Shown: positions 8,897 through 18,582 of the stretch, piece after piece | Layout: each line of letters starts with the position of its first letter | How positions within the stretch are numbered: the first letter of the stretch is position 1 | Assembly: GCA_900128395.1 (NCBI GenBank) | Contig: LT649395.1 | Span: 1 to 27,184 of the forward strand | DNA: 27,184 nt | Source of the DNA: Stramenopiles sp. TOSAG23-2 | Taxonomy: Eukaryota > Sar | Direction: 5' to 3' | Notes under the pieces: model-generated | What the model was told of the DNA's origin: nothing | The model's input: only the letters and a program-made list of their open reading frames with translations | The model's database searches: none | Position numbers and translations under genes: made by a program

Positions 8897-9739
8897 TTTT
8901 AAAAAATATTTTTTATTAACTACTAATTGGATCTTTTTGAACAAACATGAATTGCTTGTAAATAGAGGCGTAAGGGACCCGAACCCTAAGTAAATATAAT
9001 AATCGTGTAGACGACGAACGTAAAACGACAAAGTAAAAGTGTGACAGTGTTTGTTATGGATGCCGCGAGAACAAGAAGACCAAACTTTTTTTGCACAAGT
9101 TGCAATTTATATCATTCATTCTTCCCCAGCCGGGCCAGCATTTCTTCGTTTTTGGATGATGTTATGAATTTTTGAACAACCTTAAAGTATATTACCAGAG
9201 GGCTCTCCCTGCTATCCACCTGCTTTCTGTTCATAAGGAAAAATTTCTGGAATCCGTCATACTTTTTTAAAAATATATTAAGTATGTATATTTGTATACT
9301 AGTATTCCGATTTTTATTTGGTATTACTATTAGTCTACAAATATATATACTTAATATATTTAAAAAAAAAGTATGACGGATTCCAGAAATTTTTCCTTAA
9401 TGTACGATTTTTTCAGATTTTTTTCTTCCTGTTGCTCCTCTCTGTTCGGCACTTGCAACACTTCGGTTTTTTTTTATTTTATTTTTTCGTCCTTAACAAT
9501 ATGAACCATCCAATTCACCACAAAAACAACAACAAATAATAAAAATGTAAAAGACAAAAATCTATATGATAAGTACTATATGATGTCACGTATGCACACC
9601 AATTCGTACATTGCAACTGAGAGAACATTGTAAAGTACTGTAAGTATCAATTAAAAAAAAAAAAAACAAATATTATAAAGGTGTTAGAATATATATATAT
9701 ATATATTTGCATAAATAATAAAGATTTTTTACTAAAAAT
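8897..9739. other. Divergent intergenic region between Doa10 and DDX54
   Basis: This 843-bp spacer separates two divergent start codons. It contains a large foldback repeat (9234-9399) and an AT tract (about 9690-9709) roughly 31 bp before the DDX54 ATG. The section 9040-9230 is less AT-rich but has no recognisable gene. It probably carries both promoters. Confidence 0.55.
9234..9399. repeat. Long near-perfect inverted repeat (foldback)
   Basis: The arm 9234-9296 and the arm 9336-9399 are reverse complements over about 63 nt, separated by a 39-nt loop. Both read TAAGGAAAAATTTCTGGAAT and continue CCGTCATAC on one strand. They differ only in the length of an internal T/A run and at one or two positions. 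Possible origins are a small foldback element or an inverted duplication. Confidence 0.93.
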
Positions 9740-12475
9740 ATGTTTCATAATTTAGATGATAATGACGATAATATTGACAATTTAATAATAGATTTTCCGT
9801 CCAATAATAATGATAATAATAAAAATCAACAATATAATAATAGTTATGGTAAGAAAAAAAAACAACCACAAAGAAAAGGCTTCCATGCATTTGGATTGTC
9901 CAAACCTGTTTTAGGTGGTATATTGCGTATTGGATTTAAAATGCCTACACCAATTCAACGTAAAACCATACCATTAGGTTTAGCAGGTTATGATGTCGTT
10001 GCTATGGCACGTACTGGTTCTGGTAAAACAGCATCTTTTTTAGTACCTTTGCTTGAGAAACTTGGTAGTCATAGTACGACGGTTGGTGTTCGTGCTCTTG
10101 TATTGAGCCCAACTCGTGAACTTGCACAACAGACATTGCGCGTTGCAAGGCAAATGGCAAAATTAACTGATTTACGATTTTGTTTAATCGTTGGTGGTGA
10201 TTCAATCCATGCGCAGTGGGGTGCATTATCCGATAATCCAGATGTGATCATAGCAACACCTGGACGTTTAATGCATCATGTACGTGAAATTGATGATTTT
10301 ACATTAGATCGTGTAGAATGCTTAGTAGTCGATGAAGCAGATCGTTTATTTGAACTAGGATTTGCTATACAATTGGAAGAAATATTAGGTGTCATACCAC
10401 CATCTAGGCAAACGTTATTATTTAGCGCTACTTTACCCAAAATGTTAGTTGATTTTGCATCTGCTGGATTAAGAGATCCAAAATTAATACGATTAGATAC
10501 AGATGTGAAGATTAGTGAAAATTTAAGAATGGCATTTTTCACATTGCGATTGGAGGAAAAGCCACCTGCATTGATTTATATATTAAGAAATATCATACCA
10601 CAAGAGCAACAAACTATCGTATTTTTTTCCACACGTTTTCATGTTGAATACTTACATTCCATTTTACAATTAGCTGGTATTGATTGTTCAATGATTTATG
10701 GATCTATGGATACGATTGCACGACAAAATGCTTTATTGAAATTTCGTAAACGTAAAGTAAATGTATTATTAGTAACGGATGTTGCATCGCGTGGTATTGA
10801 TATACCATTACTTGATAATGCTATTAATTATGATTTTCCAACAAAACCAAAAATATATGTACATCGCGTTGGTCGTGTTGCAAGGCAAGGTAGAGTCGGT
10901 ACGGCAATATCGATGGTTAGTACAGATGAAGTTGCATATATGCTAGATTTGTATTTATTTTTAGGACGAGAACCAATTGATGCAAGTGGTACATCACCTG
11001 CGGAAGATGTTGATGAGAAAATAGCAAGGGATAAACAATGTGGTGATATGAAAGAGGAAGATTGCAGGCGGTATGATTGGAGACATATGCAAGCAAAGGA
11101 TATTCACATTGGATGTTTACCACAAGGCGAGTTAGACATTGAAAGTGAATGGGTGCAAAAACAAGTAGATGATAGTGTCAATGTGGATAATTTACATCGA
11201 TCTGCCATGAATGCGTATCAAGCATTTCATCGTACACGTGGCGATGCATCACATATATCAGTCAAACAGTCGAAATTGATGCCTTTGCCATTGATACACC
11301 CATTGTTACGTGATAAATGCAATACGGAGGAGCATAAAGTAAATATCTTTAAAAATCAAATAAAAAATTTTCGTCCAAATATGACTATATTTGAAATTGA
11401 TGCAGCTAAAAATGGCAATAAACGTCCAGAATCATTAACAAATAAAAGAGCATTACATGATAATGTTATCTCTAAACGTTTTCAACCGAAAATACAAATT
11501 GGAATTAATACTATTAACAACAACAATGTAAAAAATAAATCGGATTATTTAAACAATAATATCAATGATAGTAAAACCATGAAAGCAAATAAAGAGAAAA
11601 AAGAATTGGAAGAATTATTATCTGGTGGTAAAAATAATACGAATAATAATAAGAACAAGAACAGCAGCAACAAAAATACAGCAATTAAAAGTAAAAAACG
11701 TGTATCAAAACGTTCCAAAAAAAAAAATAATAGTTTATCCAATATCAATAATAATAATAATAATAACTCGAATGGAAATAATCATAATAAAAATAAATAC
11801 AAAGATGATACCCATTATATTGGTATGATACCAACAGATAGTTTTGGTGAAGCTGGTTATAAAGTTCGGGATGATAAATTATTAAGATTAAGCGATGCCG
11901 TATTTGATTTAGGTGCAGATGAGAAACAATTTGATGCAAAACGTCAAGTTCAACATTGGGATCGTAAAAAGAAAAAATATATTAAACTTGGTATTAATGA
12001 AATTGATGAAACTGGTCGACGTACAAATAAAAGTAGAAATAGTGGTTACGATAGTAAAGGTAGACGAATAGAGAAAGCTGATAAAAAATCATTGCAACAT
12101 CAATATTCCAAATGGATGAAAGAATCAAATCGTAAAATTAGCCATGTTGGCAGTCAAGAAGATAAAAGCCAACCAGCTGCACAATATAAACAAGATTGGC
12201 GTGGTGGTCATAAAACTGCAAAACGTGCACCAGGACAAAATTTACAAGCTGCTCCATTGGTAAAAAAACGTAAAAAAGGCGAACGTATTGTACGGAATGA
12301 ATTAAAAGGCAAAAATCAAATGAGAAAAGATTATCGTCTTGCAAAACGAAAAGAGGATATGAAAAATCCAAAAAAACGTAGAAAAAAATTAGGTGCAACA
12401 ACACCTAGACCATCGAAACGTAAAGTTGTTTTTGGTAATAGGAGTATTATGGGTGGTAGAAGTAAAAGGCGTTAA
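9740..12475 (+). CDS. DDX54: ATP-dependent RNA helicase DDX54/Dbp10
   Basis: The product is 911 aa in a single exon. The Q motif region FHAFGLSKPVLGGILRIGF and PTPIQRKTIP starts near residue 47. Motif I is ARTGSGKT (~87-94), Ia is SPTRELA, II is DEAD (~198), III is SAT, and VI is HRVGRVARQGR. The order, spacing and flanking residues match the Dbp10/DDX54 subfamily rather than other DEAD-box proteins. A DBP10CT-like segment follows (EWVQKQVDDSVNVDNLHRSA, later RTRGDASHISVKQ). The C-terminus is highly basic and ends SIMGGRSKRR. Dbp10 acts in the nucleolus in 60S subunit assembly. An Asn/Lys-rich low-complexity linker (~590-690) separates the DBP10CT region from the tail. The ATG at 9740 is the first in frame. 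The gene converges on bS6m, with 203 bp between stop codons. Confidence 0.97.
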   Translation: MFHNLDDNDDNIDNLIIDFPSNNNDNNKNQQYNNSYGKKKKQPQRKGFHAFGLSKPVLGGILRIGFKMPTPIQRKTIPLGLAGYDVVAMARTGSGKTASFLVPLLEKLGSHSTTVGVRALVLSPTRELAQQTLRVARQMAKLTDLRFCLIVGGDSIHAQWGALSDNPDVIIATPGRLMHHVREIDDFTLDRVECLVVDEADRLFELGFAIQLEEILGVIPPSRQTLLFSATLPKMLVDFASAGLRDPKLIRLDTDVKISENLRMAFFTLRLEEKPPALIYILRNIIPQEQQTIVFFSTRFHVEYLHSILQLAGIDCSMIYGSMDTIARQNALLKFRKRKVNVLLVTDVASRGIDIPLLDNAINYDFPTKPKIYVHRVGRVARQGRVGTAISMVSTDEVAYMLDLYLFLGREPIDASGTSPAEDVDEKIARDKQCGDMKEEDCRRYDWRHMQAKDIHIGCLPQGELDIESEWVQKQVDDSVNVDNLHRSAMNAYQAFHRTRGDASHISVKQSKLMPLPLIHPLLRDKCNTEEHKVNIFKNQIKNFRPNMTIFEIDAAKNGNKRPESLTNKRALHDNVISKRFQPKIQIGINTINNNNVKNKSDYLNNNINDSKTMKANKEKKELEELLSGGKNNTNNNKNKNSSNKNTAIKSKKRVSKRSKKKNNSLSNINNNNNNNSNGNNHNKNKYKDDTHYIGMIPTDSFGEAGYKVRDDKLLRLSDAVFDLGADEKQFDAKRQVQHWDRKKKKYIKLGINEIDETGRRTNKSRNSGYDSKGRRIEKADKKSLQHQYSKWMKESNRKISHVGSQEDKSQPAAQYKQDWRGGHKTAKRAPGQNLQAAPLVKKRKKGERIVRNELKGKNQMRKDYRLAKRKEDMKNPKKRRKKLGATTPRPSKRKVVFGNRSIMGGRSKRR

Positions 12476-12678
12476 AATTTTAAATAAAATATTTTTAGGA
12501 AAGCTTTTTTTTTTTACAAGATATTTATCATCACACGCGTATTTCACTCAATCATCTAGAAACTACGCTTCGTGTGTACATATTTTTACAAAAATGTGTG
12601 TTCTCGTATATTATTTTGTGTTATATATTTATTTAAATAAAAATATATATATATATATAAATATGGGATCACATATTA

Positions 12679-12999
12679 CTAATTTTTACGTGTTACAGTT
12701 TCACTAATTTTTCTACTAGTAACACGTAAGATATCATCCGATAAGCGTAATTGATTTGACAATGTTTTCATAGCATTAATTGATGCAACTGCATCGATGG
12801 TTACCCACGATCCAAAATCATGTTTCTCCCCCACACCTTTACCTTTATATGTAAATGCAAATTTCACATCTTCTGTTTTATGTATACGACGTACAACACC
12901 ACCATCTTTTGTTAATACTTTAGTTGCATTTCTACAAATTTTATCTAAATGCGCCCGACTGACAGGTCGTACCGCAGACAATATTTGATAACACGGCAT
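12679..12999 (-). CDS. MRPS6: Mitochondrial small-subunit ribosomal protein bS6m
   Basis: The product is 106 aa, single-exon, and ends with TAG. It has the bS6 ferredoxin-like layout: a first strand MPCYQILSAVRP at the very N-terminus, a helix, then GGVVRRIHKTEDVKFAFTYK, a glycine/lysine turn, a second helix ASINAMKTLSNQLRLS, and the final strand DDILRVTSRKI. The LxxDDxxLR-type motif before the last strand is typical of bS6. The length is right for a mitochondrial bS6 and too short for extra domains. The N-terminal Met lies at the usual position, so any targeting signal would be internal, as in other mitochondrial S6 proteins. A plastid bS6 cannot be fully excluded. The gene is divergent from SAMHD1. 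Confidence 0.8.
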   Translation of the reverse strand: MPCYQILSAVRPVSRAHLDKICRNATKVLTKDGGVVRRIHKTEDVKFAFTYKGKGVGEKHDFGSWVTIDAVASINAMKTLSNQLRLSDDILRVTSRKISETVTRKN

Positions 13000-13448
13000 G
13001 TTGTTTATTTACGCGTATAATGTAATAAATTTCTTTTTCTTTCATTCGTGAGCAAACTTTCCTCAACAATATATATAACTATTCATTTTTTTTGTGGATT
13101 GCGATATTAATATTATTAGTGCATTTACATTACTTGTATTATTTTCGATTTTCGCGACGAATGGATGGTGCAATGCTGGAATGATGATTTTTTCCTCTAG
13201 ATTATTTCCTTCTATCTGGTTAAGGTATTATATATACCAGGTATTGTGCTATTATCCTATTGTTAATGATACCGATGACTATACCTCTTCTACATCTAAA
13301 ATACCTTAATGTACGTAGGAATATCAATTAGATCAATTTAAATTAGAGCATTTTTAATTTAGAGCGTGTCCAGGCGGCTTTCGTTTTTAAGGATAGTAGT
13401 ATCGGGAATTTAGAGTGGTTTTGTAGTGATAGGAGCTCTAGAATACAT

Positions 13449-13490
13449 GCAAGCCTGGCAAGCTGGGCAAGCCCGCCCCGCCCAGCCCGG
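13449..13490. repeat. GC-rich patch with three 9-bp tandem repeats and a hairpin
   Basis: Three 9-bp units of the form GCAAGCNNG run from 13449 to 13475, followed by C/G-rich sequence. CTGGGC (13463-13468) can pair with GCCCAG (13480-13485). The composition contrasts sharply with the AT-rich background. Confidence 0.8.
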
Positions 13491-13764
13491 CAATCTTAGG
13501 GACATTACTAGGTTAAGGTATTTACATCGGTTTGGATTATAGCATTTCCACACCATTGGCAAAAATACGCCACGGAGTATGCTAATGCTATCCCCATCTA
13601 TACCTGGTATAAAAGTCGTCAAAATAATACATCAAGAACGTTACCTCTCGTGGTGATGCAGGTACAATATGTATTAAAATTTATAGTAAAAATTGTTGAA
13701 TACAAAAACAACTAAGAAAAGGAAAAAGGAACATATGATATAAATTGACAAAAAACATACCTTT

Positions 13765-13787
13765 TTGTTGTTGTTGTTGTTGTTGTT
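13765..13787. repeat. (TTG)n trinucleotide microsatellite
   Basis: Seven TTG triplets followed by TTC, in the presumed promoter or leader of SAMHD1. Probably slippage-prone and not coding. Confidence 0.85.
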
Positions 13788-13879
13788 CGCCCGACATCAA
13801 TTCAATTGATAAACCATTGGAATCACATCTATTTCATACTTGAAATCGGATAAATTGTTGACATTCATATTTAATCACG

Positions 13880-16045
13880 ATGAGTAAAAAAAATACAATG
13901 ATCACTAATTTTTTCCGTACGTCGAAAAGTGGTGTACAAAATACAAATTTTAGTAATAACAAATCAACGTTTTCAACACTTCAAGATTCAACAAAATTAT
14001 CAGATGTAAACAAGAAGTATGATAACAGTAGTAGCAGTAGCAGTGAAAATAGTAAAACCGTATCGTTAAAACGAAAAAACAACGAAATTACGTTATCGCA
14101 GTCAACTGATATACAATATAATAATGATAATGTGACGAACAAAAAGTCAAAAACCTTTTCTGCTCCAGCACCACCAGAATCACGGCGCACAGAACCTAAG
14201 AAAACAAGTAATAAACAGTTAACGTTAGTGAAAAAATTACATCAACTTCAAGGAAAGATTGAAAACTTACGAGAGGAACGAAAACAAATGGAAGAAACTG
14301 GTAACGTGGAATCAGAGGTAGATCTTAATAAAGAGCTTGATAATATCAATCAATGGATACGAGAATCTCTTCTTGAACGTAACAAAATTAAAGAACAATA
14401 TAACAAACTTTTTGGTGAAAAGAAGGAAGATGGTTTAAATATACAAAAAGAAAAAGTGATGTTGTGTAATGTTCATGGTAGAATAAAAATACCTGGAGCA
14501 TGCATTGAAATGATCGATTCACCGCAATTTCAACGATTACGATATTTAAAGCAACTTGGTTTATGTTACTACGTCTACCCAACAGCATGCCACAATCGAT
14601 TTGAACATTCAATAGGTGTGATGCATTTAGCAGGAAAATTAGTTCATGGCGTATTAGATCGACAACCATATCTTAAATCTCGTGTAAATATTACAGATAT
14701 TTTATGCGTTCAACTTGCTGGTTTATGCCACGATTTAGGCCATGGTCCATTTAGCCACGTCTTTGACAATGTTTTATTAAAGCGACTTGATCCTAATTCA
14801 AATTGGACGCACGAAGATGCTGGATGCGATATCATCGATTACATGATCAGCAATGAAATTGTTGATCTTGAAAAATATGGTATTAATCATGATGATGATG
14901 TTTCATTTATTAAAGAATGTATTATTGGCGTAGATAAACCAGAATGTATTCGTAGGGATAGAGAAAATAGTTGGAAACGAGAACGATTTTTATATTTTAT
15001 TATCAACAATACTGAAAGCGGATTGGATGTAGATAAATTGGATTATTATCAACGCGATTGCAAAGCTGCAGGTATACAAGCAAATGATGCATTTGATGAA
15101 TTGTTGGATACGGCAATGGTTATGGAATGTGCTGATGGTGTGGAACGATTAGCATACCCAGATAAATACTATGAAAATGTTTTTGATGCATTTCGTATTC
15201 GTTTTGATTTACACCATAAAGTCTATCAACATCGTGTAGTAAAAGCAGTTGAATATATGCTTGTCGATGCACTGATTGCTGCACATGACCATTTTACTAT
15301 ACGCGGTACAAATAATAAACGAAAGAAATTAATGGAATGTTTAAATGAGCCACCAACTGAAATGAGGGAGGGAAAAAAAGGGGATCTTGCTGCATATACA
15401 CGTTTGAATGATTCAGTATGGACAATGATACAAAATGAGTCAAATCCAAAGTTGAGAAAAGCACAAGCACTATTATCTCGTATTGAAAATCGTGACATAT
15501 ATCGTTGCATCGGTGGAATACCATTACCTGAAGATGTTGAGAAACAAATGAAGGATGCAAAAGAGAGAGGGAACAAAAATGGTAAAGGCGATTTAGAAAT
15601 ATTTGAACAAGAAGAGAAAATATTGTCAGAAATTTGCCGTAATACAAATATTCCAGTTGGTAAATTGCGATTATGTATCAACAATATGCATCATGGAAAG
15701 AAAGAGAAAAATCCAGTCGATGAAATTTATTTTTACAAAAAGAATGGTGCAAAAGCTCAAAAAGTTGATAGTAAAAAATACGACAATATTTTACCAAAAC
15801 AATTTATTGATAAACAAATGAAAATTTATGTAACAGAACGTAAATATGGAGTGGAAGCACGTAATGCATTTACAAACTGGTGTACAAATAAAGGGTCGAC
15901 ATCACCAACACTTTCATTTAGCCAAAGTCAAGCAATTTTTTATGATCGGTATAATAATAGTAGCAGCAGTAGTATGGATGATGGCGATGATGATGATGGT
16001 GTTTCAGATTTATTTGAAGTTAAGAAGAAGAAGAAGAATATGTAA
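13880..16045 (+). CDS. SAMHD1: SAMHD1-type HD-domain dNTP triphosphohydrolase with PIP-box-like N-terminus
   Basis: The product is 721 aa in a single exon. From ~residue 192 onward it follows human SAMHD1 closely: FQRLRYLKQLG, then H238 in HNRFEHSIGV, H284-D285 in GLCHDLGHGPFSHVFD, and D385 in DVDKLDYYQRDC. These correspond to human H167, H206-D207 and D311, so the metal site is intact. Later blocks (RIRFDLHHKVYQHRVV, EKNPVDEIYFY, NAFTNWC) also match. The enzyme hydrolyses dNTPs to deoxynucleosides and triphosphate, lowering dNTP pools. The N-terminal ~190 residues differ from human: no SAM domain is visible. Instead there is a PIP-box-like NTMITNFF at residues 5-12, a Ser/Asn-rich linker with basic clusters, and a predicted coiled coil at ~113-190. 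The C-terminus is Asp-rich, then KKKKK. It is followed in tandem by the GSTCD gene. Confidence 0.95.
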   Translation: MSKKNTMITNFFRTSKSGVQNTNFSNNKSTFSTLQDSTKLSDVNKKYDNSSSSSSENSKTVSLKRKNNEITLSQSTDIQYNNDNVTNKKSKTFSAPAPPESRRTEPKKTSNKQLTLVKKLHQLQGKIENLREERKQMEETGNVESEVDLNKELDNINQWIRESLLERNKIKEQYNKLFGEKKEDGLNIQKEKVMLCNVHGRIKIPGACIEMIDSPQFQRLRYLKQLGLCYYVYPTACHNRFEHSIGVMHLAGKLVHGVLDRQPYLKSRVNITDILCVQLAGLCHDLGHGPFSHVFDNVLLKRLDPNSNWTHEDAGCDIIDYMISNEIVDLEKYGINHDDDVSFIKECIIGVDKPECIRRDRENSWKRERFLYFIINNTESGLDVDKLDYYQRDCKAAGIQANDAFDELLDTAMVMECADGVERLAYPDKYYENVFDAFRIRFDLHHKVYQHRVVKAVEYMLVDALIAAHDHFTIRGTNNKRKKLMECLNEPPTEMREGKKGDLAAYTRLNDSVWTMIQNESNPKLRKAQALLSRIENRDIYRCIGGIPLPEDVEKQMKDAKERGNKNGKGDLEIFEQEEKILSEICRNTNIPVGKLRLCINNMHHGKKEKNPVDEIYFYKKNGAKAQKVDSKKYDNILPKQFIDKQMKIYVTERKYGVEARNAFTNWCTNKGSTSPTLSFSQSQAIFYDRYNNSSSSSMDDGDDDDGVSDLFEVKKKKKNM

Positions 16046-16500
16046 TATTGGATATTATATTTACGGTGTGGAAAATCTTGTTTTATATAAAGATGAGATT
16101 ATAAATACTACATAATTTGTGTGGAGTTTTGTTTTTTTACCAAAACCTATGCATATAAAATATATATATACGTATTATATATATAAGAAGATTTTTTACA
16201 AATTATCATTTTTTAATAAATAGTATAGCTGGATAGCCACATCATAGCTCATCATTAATACTTATAATAGTATTTTATTACCTGGTACTGCAGGTATACT
16301 ACAGATGAGATAGATAAAAAAAAATAATATTATTTTATTATAAAAAATAATAATACAAAAAAATAAAACAAATATTTAAATAAACTAATATCCTCTCTGC
16401 TATATATATACATATATATAATTTCTACTCTATAAACAACATATTATATACGAGATACATTGTGATCATCACGTTTAAGATCACATCAAATAATAACACG
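16046..16500. other. Intergenic region between SAMHD1 and GSTCD genes
   Basis: An AT-rich tandem spacer of 455 bp. It contains a small inverted repeat, TACCTG/CAGGTA around 16281-16298, and AT-rich tracts at 16400-16423 about 80-100 bp before the GSTCD start. No gene was seen; it probably holds the 3' UTR of SAMHD1 and the promoter of the next gene. Confidence 0.5.
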
Positions 16501-18582
16501 ATGGAACAAATCAAACGTAAAATCGATAAACCACATCATATTATTATCGAAGTTGCACCATATTCTTTACCAACATTTGCATTTATTGCATGTTATTTTT
16601 GTAGCAATAAGCGGAAACGATTGAAAAGAGATGATGTAATACAATGGAAATTAAAAGAAGAAATATCGAAAACGAATGATAATAATAATAACAACAACAT
16701 CGATAACCATAAACGGTTGTATAGTGCAAATTCTATTTCGATATACTGGCGTCCAATCAATGAAGATGATACATATCATGTAAATAATAATAAGAATATT
16801 GTATCAATAACTTCTCATCATGAACAAATAACCAAAACAACACTTGAATCAATTCATTGGGCATGTAATCAAACATCATTTTACGGTAAACGACGTGGTC
16901 GGATCTTTAACGAATATGTGGAAAGTAAGCTAAAGCCTGAGATTCTTGATTTTATGGAACAAATAAATCAAAATAAATATTCCTGGGAAAATACTGTATT
17001 ACCACCAACTTTTTATGAGTTACAAGCACGACTACGAAAACGTGATTATGTTGCTTCAACGAATGGAATGTGTATGGCTGATGTGCTCGTATTTACATAT
17101 ATTAGTGTTTTTCTTTCAAAAGCATCCATGATTGATAAATTAAAAATACGTTTAATAGAAGAAACACCACATTTAGTACGATGGTATGGTAAAATGCATG
17201 TATATTTAAAAAGCATTTTATATCCAAATGAAGTTAATGATGATAAAAATGCATCCAACATTGATGATGATATAATGAAAAATTATTGTAAAACAAATGG
17301 ATATGATACAAATGATCCAATACTTGATGATTCGAGAATACAATGGTTGGTGCACAATAATAATAATAATAGTAAAAGTAGCAGCAGCGATAATAATACT
17401 GGTGTTAACTATGCAGATATGTTGAAGGTAAAATGTGAAAGTAAAACTTTTCGTGGTGTACGTAGTAGACCAACCGGAAAGAAGCGTACACAAAAAGTCA
17501 AACGCAATGAAAAACAAATAGTTTCAGTACCAGAAGATGATCACTCTAATAATAAGAATCATCATGTTGTCCATGATAATAATACAACAACAAATAATAT
17601 TATTAAAAATCCATTGTTGTTGTCTAGAATAGTTTCAAAAATTAGATCCAATACTAAACAAAACGATGATAAATGTAAGAATTCAAAAAATAATTATTTA
17701 GATTTTATTTTACAAACTAGTAATAAAAATATGAAAAGAACTGAATTAATAGAAGTTACATCGAAGAAATGGAATCGTGTAATTCCACGAAAATTAAATC
17801 CTGTACATTATAAAATGGGTCAATTAAAAGAAGAACGAAAGTTAAAGAAACAACAACAAGTTACGAATATGATTGCATGGGTCAATCATTTATTGTCATT
17901 GCCTGATAATAATACATATAATAGCGTAAAAACCAATGGCGAAAAAGATACGATGGAATCAAAGAAAAAGAAACGGAAAGTACGCGATAACAACGATAAT
18001 ATTATTGCGATAGATTTTTGTTGTGGTAGTGGTCATGTTGGATTAGCATTAGCAGCTATGCGTCGTGATATCACTGTGATTTTGATTGATTGTAATCCAA
18101 TTAGTATAGCTTTAGCGCAAAGTCGTGCTGCAGAAGCGAATGTCACAAATGTAAAATTTTTAACTATGGATATACGCGATTTCAACGTGCAAGAGTATCC
18201 GGGCATACGGATTGGATTTGCTTTACATGCATGTGGCCCTGCAACAGATTATGCATTGCAAAAATGTTTAGAGGCAAATGCATCATATGTATTTGCACCA
18301 TGTTGTGTAGGTTTTATACAAAATGAAAGCGACTATGCTCGTAAATTACCATGTAGTAGATTTTTTAGAGATACATGTCAAATACAACGTGATGAATTTT
18401 TGTTATTATCTCGGATTGCTGATCATACAAGTATTTTATCGGAGCAAGGTAGTCAAGCTATGTTACTTGTAAACGAAGATAGAAATTGTTTAGCAAAAGA
18501 AAATGGTTATATAACTAATCATACCACCATGTTACCAGCAACATGTACACCAAAAAATGATATTATATTTGGTATGATATGA
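16501..18582 (+). CDS. GSTCD: GSTCD-like protein: GST C-terminal-like region plus methyltransferase domain
   Basis: The product is 693 aa in one exon. The C-terminal ~200 residues form a Rossmann-type methyltransferase close to human GSTCD: motif I DFCCGSGHVGLALA (~505-518), then ALHACGPATD (~574-583), APCCVGFIQN (~599-608), and a final CTPKNDIIFG. The region ~179-236 (GMCMADVLVF, TPHLVRWYGKMH) looks like a GST C-terminal helical domain. Between them lie Asn/Lys-rich low-complexity stretches longer than in the human protein. GSTCD is poorly characterised; the methyltransferase fold and the PCC motif suggest SAM-dependent methylation of an unknown substrate. The reading frame extends upstream to a GTG at 16462, but ATG 16501 is the first plausible eukaryotic start. 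The stop is TGA. It converges on histone H3. Confidence 0.88.
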   Translation: MEQIKRKIDKPHHIIIEVAPYSLPTFAFIACYFCSNKRKRLKRDDVIQWKLKEEISKTNDNNNNNNIDNHKRLYSANSISIYWRPINEDDTYHVNNNKNIVSITSHHEQITKTTLESIHWACNQTSFYGKRRGRIFNEYVESKLKPEILDFMEQINQNKYSWENTVLPPTFYELQARLRKRDYVASTNGMCMADVLVFTYISVFLSKASMIDKLKIRLIEETPHLVRWYGKMHVYLKSILYPNEVNDDKNASNIDDDIMKNYCKTNGYDTNDPILDDSRIQWLVHNNNNNSKSSSSDNNTGVNYADMLKVKCESKTFRGVRSRPTGKKRTQKVKRNEKQIVSVPEDDHSNNKNHHVVHDNNTTTNNIIKNPLLLSRIVSKIRSNTKQNDDKCKNSKNNYLDFILQTSNKNMKRTELIEVTSKKWNRVIPRKLNPVHYKMGQLKEERKLKKQQQVTNMIAWVNHLLSLPDNNTYNSVKTNGEKDTMESKKKKRKVRDNNDNIIAIDFCCGSGHVGLALAAMRRDITVILIDCNPISIALAQSRAAEANVTNVKFLTMDIRDFNVQEYPGIRIGFALHACGPATDYALQKCLEANASYVFAPCCVGFIQNESDYARKLPCSRFFRDTCQIQRDEFLLLSRIADHTSILSEQGSQAMLLVNEDRNCLAKENGYITNHTTMLPATCTPKNDIIFGMI

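Larger units (their letters stand above)
13000..13879. other. Divergent intergenic region between bS6m and SAMHD1
   Basis: This spacer is unusually GC-rich in parts. It contains a very GC-rich patch (13449-13490), a 12-bp sequence GGTTAAGGTATT present twice (about 13218 and 13511), and a (TTG)n run at 13765-13787 about 95 bp before the SAMHD1 ATG. Small open frames at 13094-13309 (+) and 13410-13622 (-) have no recognisable protein features. No RNA gene was identified. Confidence 0.5.

Noticed and set aside
8897-9031. 45-codon N-terminal extension of Doa10 from ATG 9031
   Set aside because: Doa10 homologues start shortly before the RING-CH finger and the extension shows no conserved feature; treated as 5' leader.
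13094-13622. Two small open frames (71 and 70 codons) in the bS6m-SAMHD1 spacer
   Set aside because: The first has no ATG at its start and the second reads through the GC-rich repeat patch; neither shows a recognisable protein pattern.
16462-16500. Upstream extension of the GSTCD frame starting at GTG
   Set aside because: GTG is not a usual eukaryotic start and the 13 extra residues are not homologue-like; ATG at 16501 is preferred.
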